From NCBI GenBank assembly GCA_037783415.1, contig JAZGTN010000064.1, positions 4,389,001 through 4,453,000 of the forward strand: a stretch of DNA of 64,000 bases, in the 5' to 3' direction. Under the pieces are notes generated by a model. That model did not search any database and was not told the DNA's origin. It was given only the letters and a program-made list of their open reading frames with translations. A program made the translations under genes and the position numbers. Origin of the DNA: Leptasterias polaris. Taxonomy: Eukaryota; Echinodermata; Asteroidea; Forcipulatida; Asteriidae. Below, piece after piece: positions 26,101 to 34,452 of this stretch (the first letter of the stretch is position 1; each line of letters begins with the position of its first letter).

Positions 26101-26420
26101 CTCTAAAATGAAATCTTCAAGGTAATAACATGAATATTAGAGCACAAGTTTTCTGTTGAGTGAGAATGTAGGATTCACGCATTGAGTGGTTAACAATTTG
26201 ACAAAAGACCTTGGAAACAAGAGGGTTAACAGAATTTGTTTTCAACTCAGGTGCTGAAGTGGGTATAAGCACCACACGCATTCACGCTCGAGGGCCAGTC
26301 GGCGTTGAGGGCCTCCTCACCACAAAGTGGATCCTTGAAGGATCTGGAGACGCAGTGCAGGAGTACACGGAAGATGGACCTAAGAAATACCGCCATGAAT
26401 TCCTCCCAGTAGCTAGCTGA
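5117..26420 (+). CDS. ALDH18A1: Delta-1-pyrroline-5-carboxylate synthase (bifunctional glutamate 5-kinase / gamma-glutamyl phosphate reductase)
   Basis: Coding exons: 5117-5467, 6545-6682, 17803-17907, 18492-18644, 18964-19179, 19798-20007, 20222-20318, 20838-21058, 22325-22462, 22816-23011, 23450-23571, 24057-24243, 25367-25462, 26251-26420. They sum to 2400 bases (799 residues plus stop; human is about 795), all with GT-AG borders and matching phases. The start ATG has a good context (TCAGCCATGG). The first ~65 residues are basic and Ser-rich, as in a mitochondrial presequence. The glutamate kinase domain (about 70-360) includes [12 protein letters not shown] and [17 protein letters not shown]. 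The reductase domain (about 365-799) includes [29 protein letters not shown] and YPAACNA, with the catalytic Cys at about 620, then GAEVGIST and ARGPVG. The enzyme converts glutamate to P5C with ATP and NADPH for proline and ornithine synthesis. The exon 4/5 junction reads [11 protein letters not shown], so the two-residue insert of the vertebrate long isoform is absent. Intron 2 is 11.1 kb and carries much mobile DNA. Confidence 0.95.
5505..5700 (+). repeat. Partial copy of the 330-bp AGACCATGT element family
   Basis: The segments AACAAGTTTTGAGATTTGTC, CACGGTGCAATCTC and TTCCATTGAGCTG are shared with 26721-27052 and 33820-34148. This copy in ALDH18A1 intron 1 lacks clear termini. Confidence 0.45.
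5975..6345 (+). repeat. tRNA-derived SINE, family B (longest copy)
   Basis: It has the B-box-like GTGTGGGTTCGATTCCTGG, then GACACTTGTGTCCTTGAGCA, a middle domain, and a 3' end around GATAGGCCCTATACAAACC followed by AATATTATTGTCATTA. Related copies lie at 165-320, 60000-60345 and 61903-62150. Intronic, in ALDH18A1 intron 1. Confidence 0.6.
7290..7690 (+). repeat. Dispersed repeat with (GT)n, related inversely to 15660-16030
   Basis: Contains a GT dinucleotide run (about 7293-7316) and repeated phrases such as AACCGAGGAC, CCCAATGGG, GTTGCTATCACAAAG and CACACTTGTGTGTG. Similar phrases occur on the opposite strand around 15700-16030. The two appear to be inverted, decayed members of one family. 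Confidence 0.4.
7692..7806 (+). repeat. 45-bp minisatellite, left part
   Basis: Two and a half units of a 45-base repeat (ACCATCAGGGCTCAAGCA, then GGGTATAGTGCACAG, then TTGACTAAAGTC). The array stops abruptly at AGGGT (7802-7806), where a transposon is inserted. It resumes at 9291. Confidence 0.85.
7807..9290 (+). mobile_element. hAT-like non-autonomous DNA transposon, 1.48 kb, inserted in a minisatellite
   Basis: The ends are inverted: CAGGGTTCTCCACA on the left and TGTGGAGAACCCTG on the right. A five-base duplication AGGGT directly flanks the element (7802-7806 and 9291-9295). Removing the element restores the 45-bp minisatellite unit. Inside both ends lie copies of GCGCCCGGACAAAAT (several between 7834 and 7950, one near 9255), which look like subterminal binding repeats. 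The interior is more GC-rich than its surroundings, but no transposase motif was recognised. Assignment to the hAT group rests only on the CAGGG terminus; a five-base rather than eight-base duplication is atypical of classical hAT elements. Confidence 0.8.
9291..9604 (+). repeat. 45-bp minisatellite, right part
   Basis: About seven further units, with variants such as CACAGTAGACTAAAG and one unit expanded by ATACATGT. Because 45 bases equal 15 codons, the minus strand stays open through the array and reads a repeating [15 protein letters not shown]. That frame has no gene context and is treated as incidental. Confidence 0.85.
11640..11770 (-). repeat. SINE family A fragment, minus orientation
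   Basis: Read on the minus strand it contains GCTAAGCTCAGTTGGTAGAG and GTTCAAGTCC, resembling tRNA A and B boxes, then AAATTTTTCTTCATTC. It shares TAGCTCAGTTGGTAGAG with copies at 24420, 62300 and 62610. Confidence 0.5.
12905..13345 (+). repeat. 440-bp dispersed repeat (uninterrupted copy)
   Basis: It begins CGCTTGGTAATCACTCTTAA, contains TATCAGGTTTTATGCCCC and TCCAAAACGCGACCACC, and ends GGTATACTTTGCC. Copies occur at 35519-36330 (split by a transposon) and 42510-42850, with fragments at 23060-23260 and 61068-61160. The ends are loosely inverted (AAAGTATACGTTTGG versus CCAAAAGGTATACTTT), suggesting an old MITE. Confidence 0.6.
13473..13733 (+). mobile_element. 261-bp MITE with CAGGGCCCAATTTCATG termini
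   Basis: The left end is CAGGGCCCAATTTCATGG and the right end CATGAAATTGGGCCCTG, followed inward by CTGCTTACCG / CGGTAAGCAG. These are near-perfect inverted repeats of about 28 bases. No target duplication is clear. It shares termini with 42988-43184. Confidence 0.75.
14560..14910 (+). repeat. SINE family A copy
   Basis: Contains TTATTACTTGATATTTGAAA, a middle block with GGTGATACGGCAGTTACAGG, and a tRNA-like part at about 14805-14870 (GATGGCTCAGTGAGTATAG, then GAAGGTTCAAATCCCGC). The same order of blocks is seen at 62400-62700. It lies in ALDH18A1 intron 2. Confidence 0.55.
15660..16030 (-). repeat. Dispersed repeat, inverted partner of 7290-7690, with C-run
   Basis: A run of C residues near 15663-15677 is followed by phrases (TCCTCGGTTTGGATG, CCCATTGGTTTTGTACAC, CAACCGGGGACC) that are the reverse-strand counterparts of 7310-7690. 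No coding content was recognised. Confidence 0.4.
17353..17574 (+). mobile_element. 222-bp TA-flanked MITE, copy 1
   Basis: The element runs from GATAGGTTGCAGT to ACTGGGAACTATC and is bounded by TA on each side (17351-17352, 17575-17576). The inverted termini share GATAG, CAGT and CCATCTTTACGGGCAA. It is the same length as, and nearly identical to, 36674-36895. The TA target suggests mobilisation by a Tc1/mariner-type transposase (inference). Confidence 0.85.
21100..21450 (-). repeat. tRNA-like SINE, minus orientation
   Basis: On the minus strand it reads CAGCAGAGTGTGGGTTCGAG then TCCCAGTAGTGGCAG, giving a B-box-like core related to family B. The flanking ATGAAACCAAGGATGCCTCA and GTAGCTCACAAGCCTGAGG recur at 38715-38960. 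It lies in ALDH18A1 intron 8. Confidence 0.5.
21715..22215 (+). repeat. Two decayed MITE-like units of the GGGCCC/ACCAGCC family
   Basis: The string AGATTAAGGTTACCAGCCAA occurs twice (21899 and 22090), with GGGCCCTATTTTATAAAG at the left and CATGAATTTGGGCC at the right. These resemble the termini of the 42988-43184 element but are degraded. Located in ALDH18A1 intron 8. Confidence 0.4.
23060..23260 (+). repeat. Fragment of the 440-bp dispersed repeat
   Basis: Contains AAGCATTGCAGCTGTTGATA and AACTATTTTGAGAAAGG, shared with 61110-61165 and loosely with 12960-13040. It lies in ALDH18A1 intron 10. Confidence 0.35.
24345..24530 (+). repeat. SINE family A copy with the most tRNA-like core
   Basis: At 24421-24485 the sequence reads GGCTAGATAGCTCAGTTGG, AGAGCGCTGCC, then GGTTGCAGGTTCAAGTCTCG. 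This is close to a tRNA body with A and B boxes. It lacks a matching acceptor stem and runs into TTTTTCTTTGTTCAACCC, the SINE body. It is therefore called a SINE, not a tRNA gene. Confidence 0.6.
25205..25272 (+). repeat. 18-bp tandem repeat
   Basis: GCCCATGGTAGCGAGGCT is repeated three times exactly, with a partial leading unit, in ALDH18A1 intron 12. The uniformity suggests recent expansion. Confidence 0.9.
25570..25870 (+). mobile_element. Fragment of CR1/L2-like non-LTR retrotransposon, C-terminal end
   Basis: Reading from 25570 gives [14 protein letters not shown], then [19 protein letters not shown], and a stop after FQKHA. This matches the conserved C-terminal tail of CR1/L2-like ORF2 proteins (typically GDRAFSVAAPKLWNALP). 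It is in ALDH18A1 intron 13, truncated and decayed. Confidence 0.7.
25880..26060 (-). repeat. Dispersed repeat, inverted relative to 6945-7110
   Basis: GGCAAACACCTACGGAG, GGTTGTGTACAA and ACAAAGACCAA are present here. Their reverse complements occur at 7035-7112 in intron 2 of the same gene. Confidence 0.5.
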
Positions 26421-26720
26421 TGACATCACAATCATATAGATGATTATAACACCTGTTGCATAGATTCTGTCAAGCTATTGGTTGAAAGTGTGTCACATGG
26501 TACGCATTATTTTGACTATCAAGAAGCGCATATCTGGTAAGACTATGCTGCGCCGGCCCGCAAAAAGAATCAAGTCTCCTCGTCTCTCGGTGATCCCTGG
26601 ATCGATCTGTTTTCCCCCATGGCTGATGCATTTGGAAAAAATGTAATGTTCTAGGAATCACCTCAAAAATATTGGTTGACTGCTCCGTTCATTGCAGTCA
26701 ATATATGAACACTTGCTAAT

Positions 26721-27052
26721 AGACCATGTAGCATTTGCTTACTAAAAGAGTGACCTTGTACATTGCATGATCTTTCTGGCAGGCAAGATTCTGCACTGGT
26801 CATATGGGAGATTTGACATTTGGCGTCATCGTTTTCACATCAATTCAAGAGTTATATAAATAACAGATAAACAAGTTTTGAGATGTGCCCTTTTCTTCAT
26901 ATCAAAAGTTGCTAAAAATCAGACGGTGCAATCTCCATAAATCGTCAGATTTAATGTTTTTCTTCCATTGAGCTGTGTACAAATTGTGCCTGCAGGAAGT
27001 CCAGGCGCTGTGGCTCTTTTGTAAACATGTGATGTCACAGGTCACATGGTCT
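26721..27052 (+). mobile_element. 332-bp MITE with AGACCATGT / ACATGGTCT ends
   Basis: It begins AGACCATGTAGC and ends GGTCACATGGTCT, giving short inverted termini. The interior shares TTCATATCAAAAGTTG, GGTGCAATCTCCATAAA and GGCTCTTTTGTAAACA with 33820-34148 at almost the same length. It falls just downstream of ALDH18A1 and may be part of its 3'-UTR. Confidence 0.65.
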
Positions 27053-27398
27053 GTAGGTGCAGGGCCTGACGCAATATGGAACACTCCTGGGATCACCTTG
27101 AGACTGTACCTGCATTTTTCTGCTTGTTGCGGTCAATATTTGTATAACTTGTACATAGATGAAAGGACTAAGCTGGCAATCTGTGAAAGGTGTCAATGTG
27201 AGCACATCAAAACAGGGCGTAAATGGGTCATCCAAAGGCACTGAGATGGGCTGATGTATCCACACGCACATTGTACCATTGACCCTGACCTAGTACCCCC
27301 AAGTCACCACTTCCTGCTTAACAAAGATTTGATTATCATGTAGCTATATACTGCATAAATATATTGCAAATAATTGTTGTTATTCTTTGCCTTGTACT

Positions 27399-27404
27399 AA
27401 TAAA
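27399..27404 (+). terminator. Candidate ALDH18A1 polyadenylation signal
   Basis: AATAAA occurs about 980 bases after the stop codon and is the first canonical hexamer I found on this strand downstream of the gene. The resulting 3'-UTR would contain the 332-bp MITE. Weak evidence without transcript data. Confidence 0.3.
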
Positions 27405-27642
27405 GGGGCTCGATCGCGACATTTTTCTTGCAACTTTGGTTTTAAAAGATCTTTAACTTCACATGGAGCCTCCTTGCGTTATCATATGTTGAGTGTACAT
27501 GACATGTGCAAGTGGTTGCGCCGATCAGCAGTGCAATTATTCCCATCATGCACCACTACATCCTAAACAAGAATTTGTACAAGCTCATCAGCCCATCCCA
27601 GCGGTCTTGGGTGAGACCAGTGAGGCAGAGCGAAACCCAAAT

Positions 27643-27785
27643 GGGGGACTTGTGGAGACACTAGGTGGCGGCAGACTTACCAGGTAAATACATTCTCAGA
27701 ATTGTGCACATGCTCGGAACTACCAAAGACAATGGAAGTATGCCTGGTATATCTGCTGCCACCTAGTGTTCCGAAGTCTCCAAAT
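27643..27785. repeat. Foldback element with paired CTCF-like motifs
   Basis: The arms ACACTAGGTGGCGGCAGA (27658-27675) and TCTGCTGCCACCTAGTGT (27752-27769) are inverted copies with one mismatch. TACCAGG-type extensions lie inside and GGAGAC-type ones outside. The core ACTAGGTGGCGGC resembles the animal CTCF consensus, in opposed orientation on the two arms. Confidence 0.6.
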
Positions 27786-28334
27786 GGGTGTAAGGTCTGT
27801 TCCCGCTATTAAAAAAGAAAGAAAGGCAGTCACTTTTGTGAGCCAATCGGCGTCGTTTCTCAGTATATCCTAACCAGGGGTTCGTGAGAAGGTTATCGAT
27901 ACAATGTGCTGCCTATAGTAGTAAGGCTGTTTGTTCCTGCAAGAAATATTTCAAAGGTTTTTTTCGACACTCCTAAAATGTGCTATAAATTATAAATAAG
28001 TTTGCCTAAACTGCTCTGCTACAAAAGGTTTATTTGTAAATTATAGGTTTACCAGGGTGTGTTAAAGCAGTCAAATTTAAGGTTGGTTCCAAATCCACAC
28101 ATATGGCTTCTACAGGAAACCAGCTAGCATCCCATAGGTTGGTCACTGCTAGGGAACAATTTTCTCTCTATTCATTTGGCTCTATTGGTAATAAACTGCG
28201 TAAGTTTCCTGCTTTTTGTAATGGTGGGCAATGTTAAAGTGTGCACTTTTGTATCCTTCACATGCTTAAACAATGAAACTTTTAGAAAAATTGTTGGAAT
28301 AATTATGTGGTTCAAGTCCTAATAGCCAGTTGGG

Positions 28335-28535
28335 TTATAACAGTTGAGTTTAAGTCTGAGTCTTTTACTAATGTGACTCCTGTCGAGTCCACATCACCGA
28401 GACTTGAGTTGAACATAAGTCTGAGTTCTGGACTTGAGTCCTACAACACTGGTGACTCAAATCTGAGTCCTGGACTTGAGTCTAGATCCTACAACTCTGG
28501 TGACTCTAGTCTGAGTCCTTGACTTGAGTCCTACA
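28335..28535 (+). repeat. GAGTC-rich minisatellite
   Basis: Imperfect units of about 42 bases contain CTGAGTCCTGGACTTGAGTC and CTACAACACTGGTGACTC. The open frame across it is a by-product of the repeat. Confidence 0.7.
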
Positions 28536-29162
28536 ACAACATGTGTCAGAAGTTGTTTCTGATTGAATGGTATATATGCATAGTAGCTTTTTAACATTGT
28601 GCTAAGGTCGTTTGGGTATTAGTTTTACACGTACATAGCTTTATTTTTGTTCATGAAGATCTTAGAAATATTTTTTTGTAGTAGATACTTTGTAGAGTTA
28701 TACCTTTTATTGTTTATCATGTCAACGGTGGTTTAGACAAAAGTGTCTCTCCAGTTTTACATCATGCTTGCAAAAGGAAATTATGAAAAGGGACTGAAAT
28801 GAGGCTTTCATGGCACTCAAACTGCATGTTTACAAACCTGCCGCTGATTTCACCAAACTTTACGCAACTGCGTAACTCCACTTGCACAGCATTTATTGGT
28901 TAAGTTGTGCACCACTAACTCAAGAAATATTGTGCAAGTTGACTAACGCAATTGCGTAAAGTTTCGTGAAATTGGCTGTTGGGCCAAACTACAGTTTTAA
29001 AGCTGTTAAACAGAAAATACAAGCAAAAAATGTCTGGGGTACCAGTCGAAACAACCTAACCTCTGGCAATTGGGCTGGTAACCTATTTCTGTTAAGCAAG
29101 TTTTGTATGTGCTTTGCAATGTTTTGTGTTCACAGGGCTTATGAAATTGGTACAAAGCCCTT

Positions 29163-29495
29163 AAAGGGTGTGTACAACATTGGTAAAAATGAAAATATAA
29201 ATGTTCACAGATTTGCACATAACTTACATGTTATAAAGATGGTCATGGTGGGAAACTTCCCTTGAAATAGTTTTGCTTGAAATGCCATAGTTTTTACGAA
29301 ATGAGTAAAATAATAGTATTTATCCTGCAGGATAAATTCCGATGTTTGAAAAGAAGTAAAAACACATAAGTTTTTTTTTCACTGTTTTCTCATGACTCCG
29401 AAGACCGATTTAGCTTAAACTTTCACAGGTTTGTTATTTCATGTATGTTGGGTCACATCAAGTTTGGATACAGGTCTTTGGCAATTACCAATGTT
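29163..29495 (+). mobile_element. TTAA-type MITE, copy 1 (right end decayed)
   Basis: It starts TTAAAGGGTGTGTACAACAT and contains TTCACAGATTTGCACATAAC, ATAAAGATGGTCATGGTGG and AAGACCGATTTAGCTTAAAC. The right end has drifted (ACCAATGTTGGACATG). Better copies lie at 57963-58293 and, inverted, 54365-54714. Confidence 0.6.
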
Positions 29496-29519
29496 GGACA
29501 TGTGATGAAAAATAATGAA

Positions 29520-29795
29520 TTCACACAGAAAAAATCTGAGTTTTTCATTTTGTTCGCTCAAAAATCGTTGTTGTGCGCACAAAGTCGTTTCTTGAAACGA
29601 AATATGTTATTTCATGCGCTCAAAATGATTTCATGCTCTTGGAATAATTTTGTATAAAGCCATTTCGTGCACGAAATGACTAAGAGTTAGTTAATTAAAA
29701 TGGATTTAAGTGCACGAAAAACAAATTCATTTTGAGTGCACAAAATGATTTTGTGAGTAAGAAATGATTTCGAGCGCAGGAAATAAAGAACTTGT
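29520..29795. repeat. Degenerate array of CGTGCACGAAATG-like units
   Basis: Variants of a roughly 20-base partly palindromic unit recur: GCGCACAAAGTCGTTTC, CATGCGCTCAAAATGATTTC, CATTTCGTGCACGAAATG, GTGCACAAAATGATTTTG. Neither coding content nor inverted ends were seen. Confidence 0.6.
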
Positions 29796-30094
29796 ATTAT
29801 TTTTTGCTTAGGCCTAATGGAGTGCATTTTGGAATGAAACGTTGCTTTTTGAATGGTGTGCACACAGAATTGTTAAAATGTCCTTTGCTAGCATACATTA
29901 AATTACTCCATCATGTGTAGTAACTGGCCAAAATTGTTCCAAAAAGCCAATATAGAGTAAAAGCTGAAATATTTTATTTAACATTTGTATCGGATATAGC
30001 ATTATACAGAACAGCACTTACAAAATTCACCCTTTTACTTTAGTGTAACACTTAACAATAAGGTATTTGATTTACTTGATTAACAAACAAGTAG

Positions 30095-30330
30095 CTCAGT
30101 GTGAGCTTACAGGAGTGTCCAAAGGGGAACAATAGAACAACAACAGCAGGACCACACAAAACCAGATCCGTAACTTACAGGAGTGCCCTTGTGGGGTCCT
30201 TTAGACAATGGAACAATGGACCCCACAAGGGAATTCTTTGTTCAACCTGGACCCAACAAGAGAATTCTTTAGAAAAGGGAATAATAGAACAACAAAAGCA
30301 GGACCCCACAAACTGGATCCGTTAAGTTGT
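30095..30330 (+). repeat. GGACCCCACAA repeat family, plus copy
   Basis: GAACAATAGAACAACA and GCAGGACCCCACAAAC are repeated, with GAATTCTTTAGAAAAGGG between. The reverse complement of this family occurs at 53860-54010 (CTATTGTTCTATTCTTCC, GAATTCCTCTGTGGGG). Confidence 0.5.
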
Positions 30331-30339
30331 GTGCAGTTG

Positions 30340-32095
30340 TGCCTAACAAACTTACAAAACTCAGCAAATATAGTACTATTTTATGACGAGAGAATATTCT
30401 GCTACAACATACCACAGATTACCTTTTTGTTAAGTTAAAATACTACACATAGAATTAAAATATGTTTTAAGTTTTAAAAAGTGTTTTGTGAAACATTGAT
30501 GTGTCAGTGCAACAGCATCGAATCTCAATACATGATAATTTTGCATCGGGAATCAAGAATTGTGTTTTAATCCATGTGTTCAGCACTGTATACTTGGTAA
30601 ACGTTGGTCTCGGTTTTACAATAACGTCAAACTCCCTAAAAATGCTCTGTGCAAAAACATCATATCTCTGCACCTGTTGGTTTTGTGTGGACATCCGGGA
30701 TATTCTAAGTGAGATACAACATTGTTGACACTTTAAAAAGTGCTTGGAATGTAAATTATGCTACTTTACACTATGATATGCAAATGAAATAAAGGAATAT
30801 TAGCTATTGTTCCTTGCAAAAATGACCTATGCAACATTCATCGCTGATACCATGAAGTGACGTATATGGTCCACAGCCCCCAAAATTGTGTTTTGAGAAA
30901 ATCTCCATTGAAGTTGCACTATTTTTTTAACTGCTGTTTCGGATTCTGCTTGCTTACTATTTTTTATTTATTTTTATTTTTTTTCAAAATTAAAGATGTC
31001 AATGTGTTTTCAGTCTTGCAACTACTGTAATGAGTAAATAATTCCTAAACACATACATTTTGTACGTCACTTTGTGAAAATCACAAGCAAGTTATACCCT
31101 CAAAGCGCTGTGTACAAACCAATGTATATTGAGACATATTGCGATAGGTCACAAATGCTACGCTTCAATTATAGGTCGCAGATAATAGTTATCTTCATGA
31201 AAACGCAGAATTCAAACCGCGCTTTGGCACACTATGTGTATCATGGATAAAATGGCGTATCGTGATTGGTCACTTCGTATAGGAACACAAAAATAAGGGC
31301 AAATCTAGTGATATGTCGTTCATACTAATTAGTGTAATTAAGAAATTATTACGTATTGGGTACTGAAACTGACTTGAAATGCTAACAGTAAGGAGTTCAT
31401 TAATGATTTGTATAAAAAACAATTTGCAAAATCGGTGACTTTGCGGGACATGAGACGAAATGTTAATGGTGTGACATTTTGCCCCTAAGCGCCTTGGAGA
31501 AAGACTCCACTTGGGCGGGAACGAGATCGCTCATTAAAAAACTTTGCAATAAAACATACACATGTATATATGCTAAAAATGATCGGAGGCAAGGGAATAT
31601 TAAATAAACTACAATATTTCTAATGAGTTCCACAGGGAGAAAAGATTTTTCAGAAAGATACACAACTCTGAAGACCCAAGTTGGGTCACACTTACTGACA
31701 TTTTGCATTTTTACTTATGCTTTTGTTATTGCTCCCCCCTTCATTTTATTTTCGTTTCCCATTTTTTAGCTTTTCTGTGCAAGTGTCAAGATTTATTTCT
31801 AGTGTGGGTGTTGAGAGAACATTACTTTGCTTAATAAAGTATATTTAAACCATTAAGTGAATGCTGCACTAGTGAAAAACACAAACGACCTTGGTTTGAC
31901 CTATGTTAAGAAAGCCATATTGAATCAACACTTAAAGACAAGGTGTGAGACTGAAATGTTACGTTAGGTTAGTTTTTATTTGTTTCAATGAGTTGTGGTT
32001 TTGAATTTGGTGTTGTGAACAAAAAACAGTATGCTCTGATTGTCTTTAGGAGAAGATGCTTAATGTTAATGGGTGAAACAATTAAGTTAAAACTC
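30340..32095. other. Intergenic A/T-rich DNA, nothing recognised
   Basis: Between the GGACCCC repeat and the GPCR 3' end I see only A/T-rich unique-looking sequence with short open frames. No coding similarity, tandem array or clear inverted termini. Confidence 0.4.
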
Positions 32096-32100
32096 AATGT

Positions 32101-32106
32101 TTTATT
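32101..32106 (-). terminator. Candidate GPCR polyadenylation signal
   Basis: AATAAA on the minus strand (TTTATT on the plus) about 180 bases past the frame-shifted stop codon of the GPCR. Placement is reasonable for a short 3'-UTR but unsupported by transcripts. Confidence 0.4.
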
Positions 32107-32284
32107 GTGAACACTGTAAAGAATAAAATTCTAATTCAATCCAGCTAACAGCAACACTGCCTCCATGTTGTAATCTGTGTAAACATTACTTGCCCCCACC
32201 CCAGCGCATAGTTGGTCCCCTAGCTCAAAATCCTTCTTACTACAGACAGTGGCCCTACCACCAACCTTTTAGACAGACAAGAGC

Positions 32285-33420
32285 TCAAGCTGGCCTACGT
32301 TGTACAAGTAACTTAAAAGCTCTTCTGTAATCTCTTTTGATCAAAGCGTATATGATTGGATTGATCGTGGAATTCAAGAAGCCAAGCCAGCGACTCTCTG
32401 ACAAGAAGACTCTGGCTTCTGGGGTTTGGTAGCATTCAGGGCAAACAGTTGAGTAACACTCATGAAGAAAAAAGGCATCCAGCAGAGCGTGAACGATCTG
32501 ATGACCACAGCAATCACGATTAAAGATCTTCTCTTCCTGGCAGCCAAGGCGTAATTTTGCGGGCGATTCAAGAACTTGCTCTTCTTGGCAGCTGTGTGCC
32601 CTTTGGTGATGCTCCGCCGGCTCCGATCTAAACCCAGTTCACGAGATGGTGGGATGGGCTCAGGCAGTTCGGATGCTGGAGCTACCCAATGACTGCACCC
32701 AGGATGACTAACCCTATTTGATACCATTGCAATTGTACTCTTCTTCTGAGGATGTGCCAACAGTGTCTCGGGTGATATTTTACGACTCTCCACAGGCCCT
32801 TTGCCAATTCGTTTGAGTTCTGGCAAGTTTGCAATTGCTAAGTTGATGGCAATAACAACAAGGAGTGGTATCCAAAAGATGATGAATGGGACGACTATTT
32901 TGGAAACACCATCTCTCGGATTATACATACACCTGTCGTTTACCAACAGTTTGGTCTCTGAAAAAATGACATACACCATCATAGAAATGAGCCACACCCC
33001 TGCGATAATGCAAAGAGCGAAACGTGGCTTGCGAACTTTTGAGTACGGAACTGGCTTCTTTATCGATAGAAGACGATCGGTTGATAAAACCCCCAGAATC
33101 AAGATCGAAGAGACTATGGATACAAACTGAGACATGCCAAATGTAGCACAGCGGGTTTCTGAAAAACCACAGTTGTTTGTTAAGGCTGTAGTAGACAGAG
33201 AGAGGCATATGTACAGGTCGGAAACAGCTAGCGAGGTTATGAAATAGTTTGGTACAGTTCGGAGAAATTTAAATCTAACAACAGCATAGCAGCAGAGACC
33301 GTTCCCCACAGTGCCGACGAATATGAAAGCAATCAGGCACAGTTGATGCCAAGGAACTTGGGGTTGGTCGTTGATGTTGCTCAGGTTCCCCTGCTGAGAA
33401 AGTTGACTGGAGTTTGACAT
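32285..33420 (-). CDS. Class A (rhodopsin-type) GPCR, reading frame broken between TM6 and TM7
   Basis: The ATG at 33420 opens a single-exon frame with N-glycosylation sequons (NSS, NLS). TM1 follows (FVGTVGNGLCCYAVV), then TM2 with LAVSDLYI, TM3 ending STDRLLSI, TM4, an extracellular RCMYN, TM5, a long loop 3, and TM6 with FTLCWMPFFF. That frame stops at 32374 without TM7. In another frame, from about 32440 down to a stop at 32285, the sequence continues ARVFLSESRWLGFLNSTINP then IIYALIKRDYRRAF, a typical TM7 plus helix 8. So one base is missing (or two extra) near 32430-32470; the T6 run encoding PFF is a candidate. Position 3.32 is Gln, not the Asp of amine receptors, and the DRY motif is DRL, so the ligand is unknown. 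It may be a recent pseudogene, an assembly error or a real allele; the rest of the frame is intact. Confidence 0.82.
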
Positions 33421-33464
33421 GATTTTCCTCTCGTTTCTCAGATTTCCAAGGGTTGGTGTCAATT

Positions 33465-33690
33465 CCTGAATGCTGCAGCTAGATATGCGGTTGGTACCCG
33501 CTGCCTCCTTGCTAAAGGCCGATGGATTGTGTGTTCTTGTGAAAATATTGTGATATTTTGTTGCTGCTTTGTCAGTAAGTAGACACTGTATTCAGCTGAA
33601 ACTTTCACATATGACTTTTATTGTATCTTTCTTGCCTATAAGTAAGCATTCTGTTAAAAAAAAACCCACAAGTTATGACCCTACTCTAAG
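33465..33690 (+). repeat. Dispersed repeat (GGTTGGTACC family), copy 1
   Basis: Shares GAATGCTGC, GGTTGGTACCCGC, AGTAGACACTGTATTCAGC, TGAAACTTTCACA and TTGTATCTTTCTTG with 36480-36960 and 56510-56780. It lies just 5' of the GPCR start, so it may supply part of that gene's leader or promoter. Confidence 0.6.
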
Positions 33691-33819
33691 TCCTTCTTTC
33701 TTTTCAATCACACGTTAAAACAATGATCTGATAAAAGCACACTTACCTACAAATTTGTCACAGGTAAAATGGAGATCTATATTTCAAAAATCTGCATATT
33801 TTAAAATCTTTGTGTCTGT

Positions 33820-34148
33820 AGACCATGTTACCTCAGTTGACAAAAAGAGTGCTTTTGTACATTCCAGGGCATTTCCTGGCAGGTAAGAACACACTGGTCA
33901 TATGGACAATTTTACATTGTGTGTCTTTAATTCCACATGTATTCAAGAGTTATAAAAATCACAGCTCAACAAGTTGTGAAGTAGGGCCCCCTTTCTTCAT
34001 ATCAAAAGTTGATAAAAAAAATCAGACCGTGCAATCTCCATAAAAGATTTAATGTTTTCTGCCATTGCACTGCGACAAATCCTGCCTACAGGAAGTTCAG
34101 GCTCTGTGGCTCTTTTGTAAACACGTAATGTCACAGGTCACATGGTCT
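33820..34148 (+). mobile_element. 329-bp MITE with AGACCATGT / ACATGGTCT ends, copy 2
   Basis: It starts AGACCATGTTACC and ends GGTCACATGGTCT, with the same internal blocks as 26721-27052 (CTTCATATCAAAAGTTG, GTGCAATCTCCATAAAAG, GGCTCTTTTGTAAACACG). Two near-equal-length copies with shared ends support a defined element. Confidence 0.7.
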
Positions 34149-34293
34149 ATGTAGAACACATTCTGTAAAGGGTGGGAGAAAGTAGGGGTGGGGAAAGAAT
34201 GGGAGGAAAATAGGAAGGACAAATCCAAAACTTTGGCGAACTTTCCTGGCAGTTTTTGATAACTTGCCAATTTTGCGATGCACCCATTTCCCA

Positions 34294-34452
34294 ATAGACC
34301 TTATGCACATGACGTCATTCGAGTAGGGCGCCCTCGCCTAGAGGTCAAAAGGAAGATGTTCATTGGCCATGGCAAATCTGTGCGTTCCCATTGTTTCATC
34401 ATCAGTTTACCTCTAAGATGGCGGCTTGGTGACGTCAACGCATAAGGTCTAT
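34294..34452 (+). mobile_element. 159-bp MITE with ATAGACCTTATGC termini
   Basis: The left end ATAGACCTTATGCACATGAC and the right end GCATAAGGTCTAT are inverted, each followed inward by TGACGTCA. The interior holds AAGATGGCGGC. A TA target is plausible but not provable from one copy. Confidence 0.65.

Noticed and set aside
32801..33130. Plus-strand open frame of 109 codons
   Set aside because: It is the antisense shadow of the GPCR transmembrane region.
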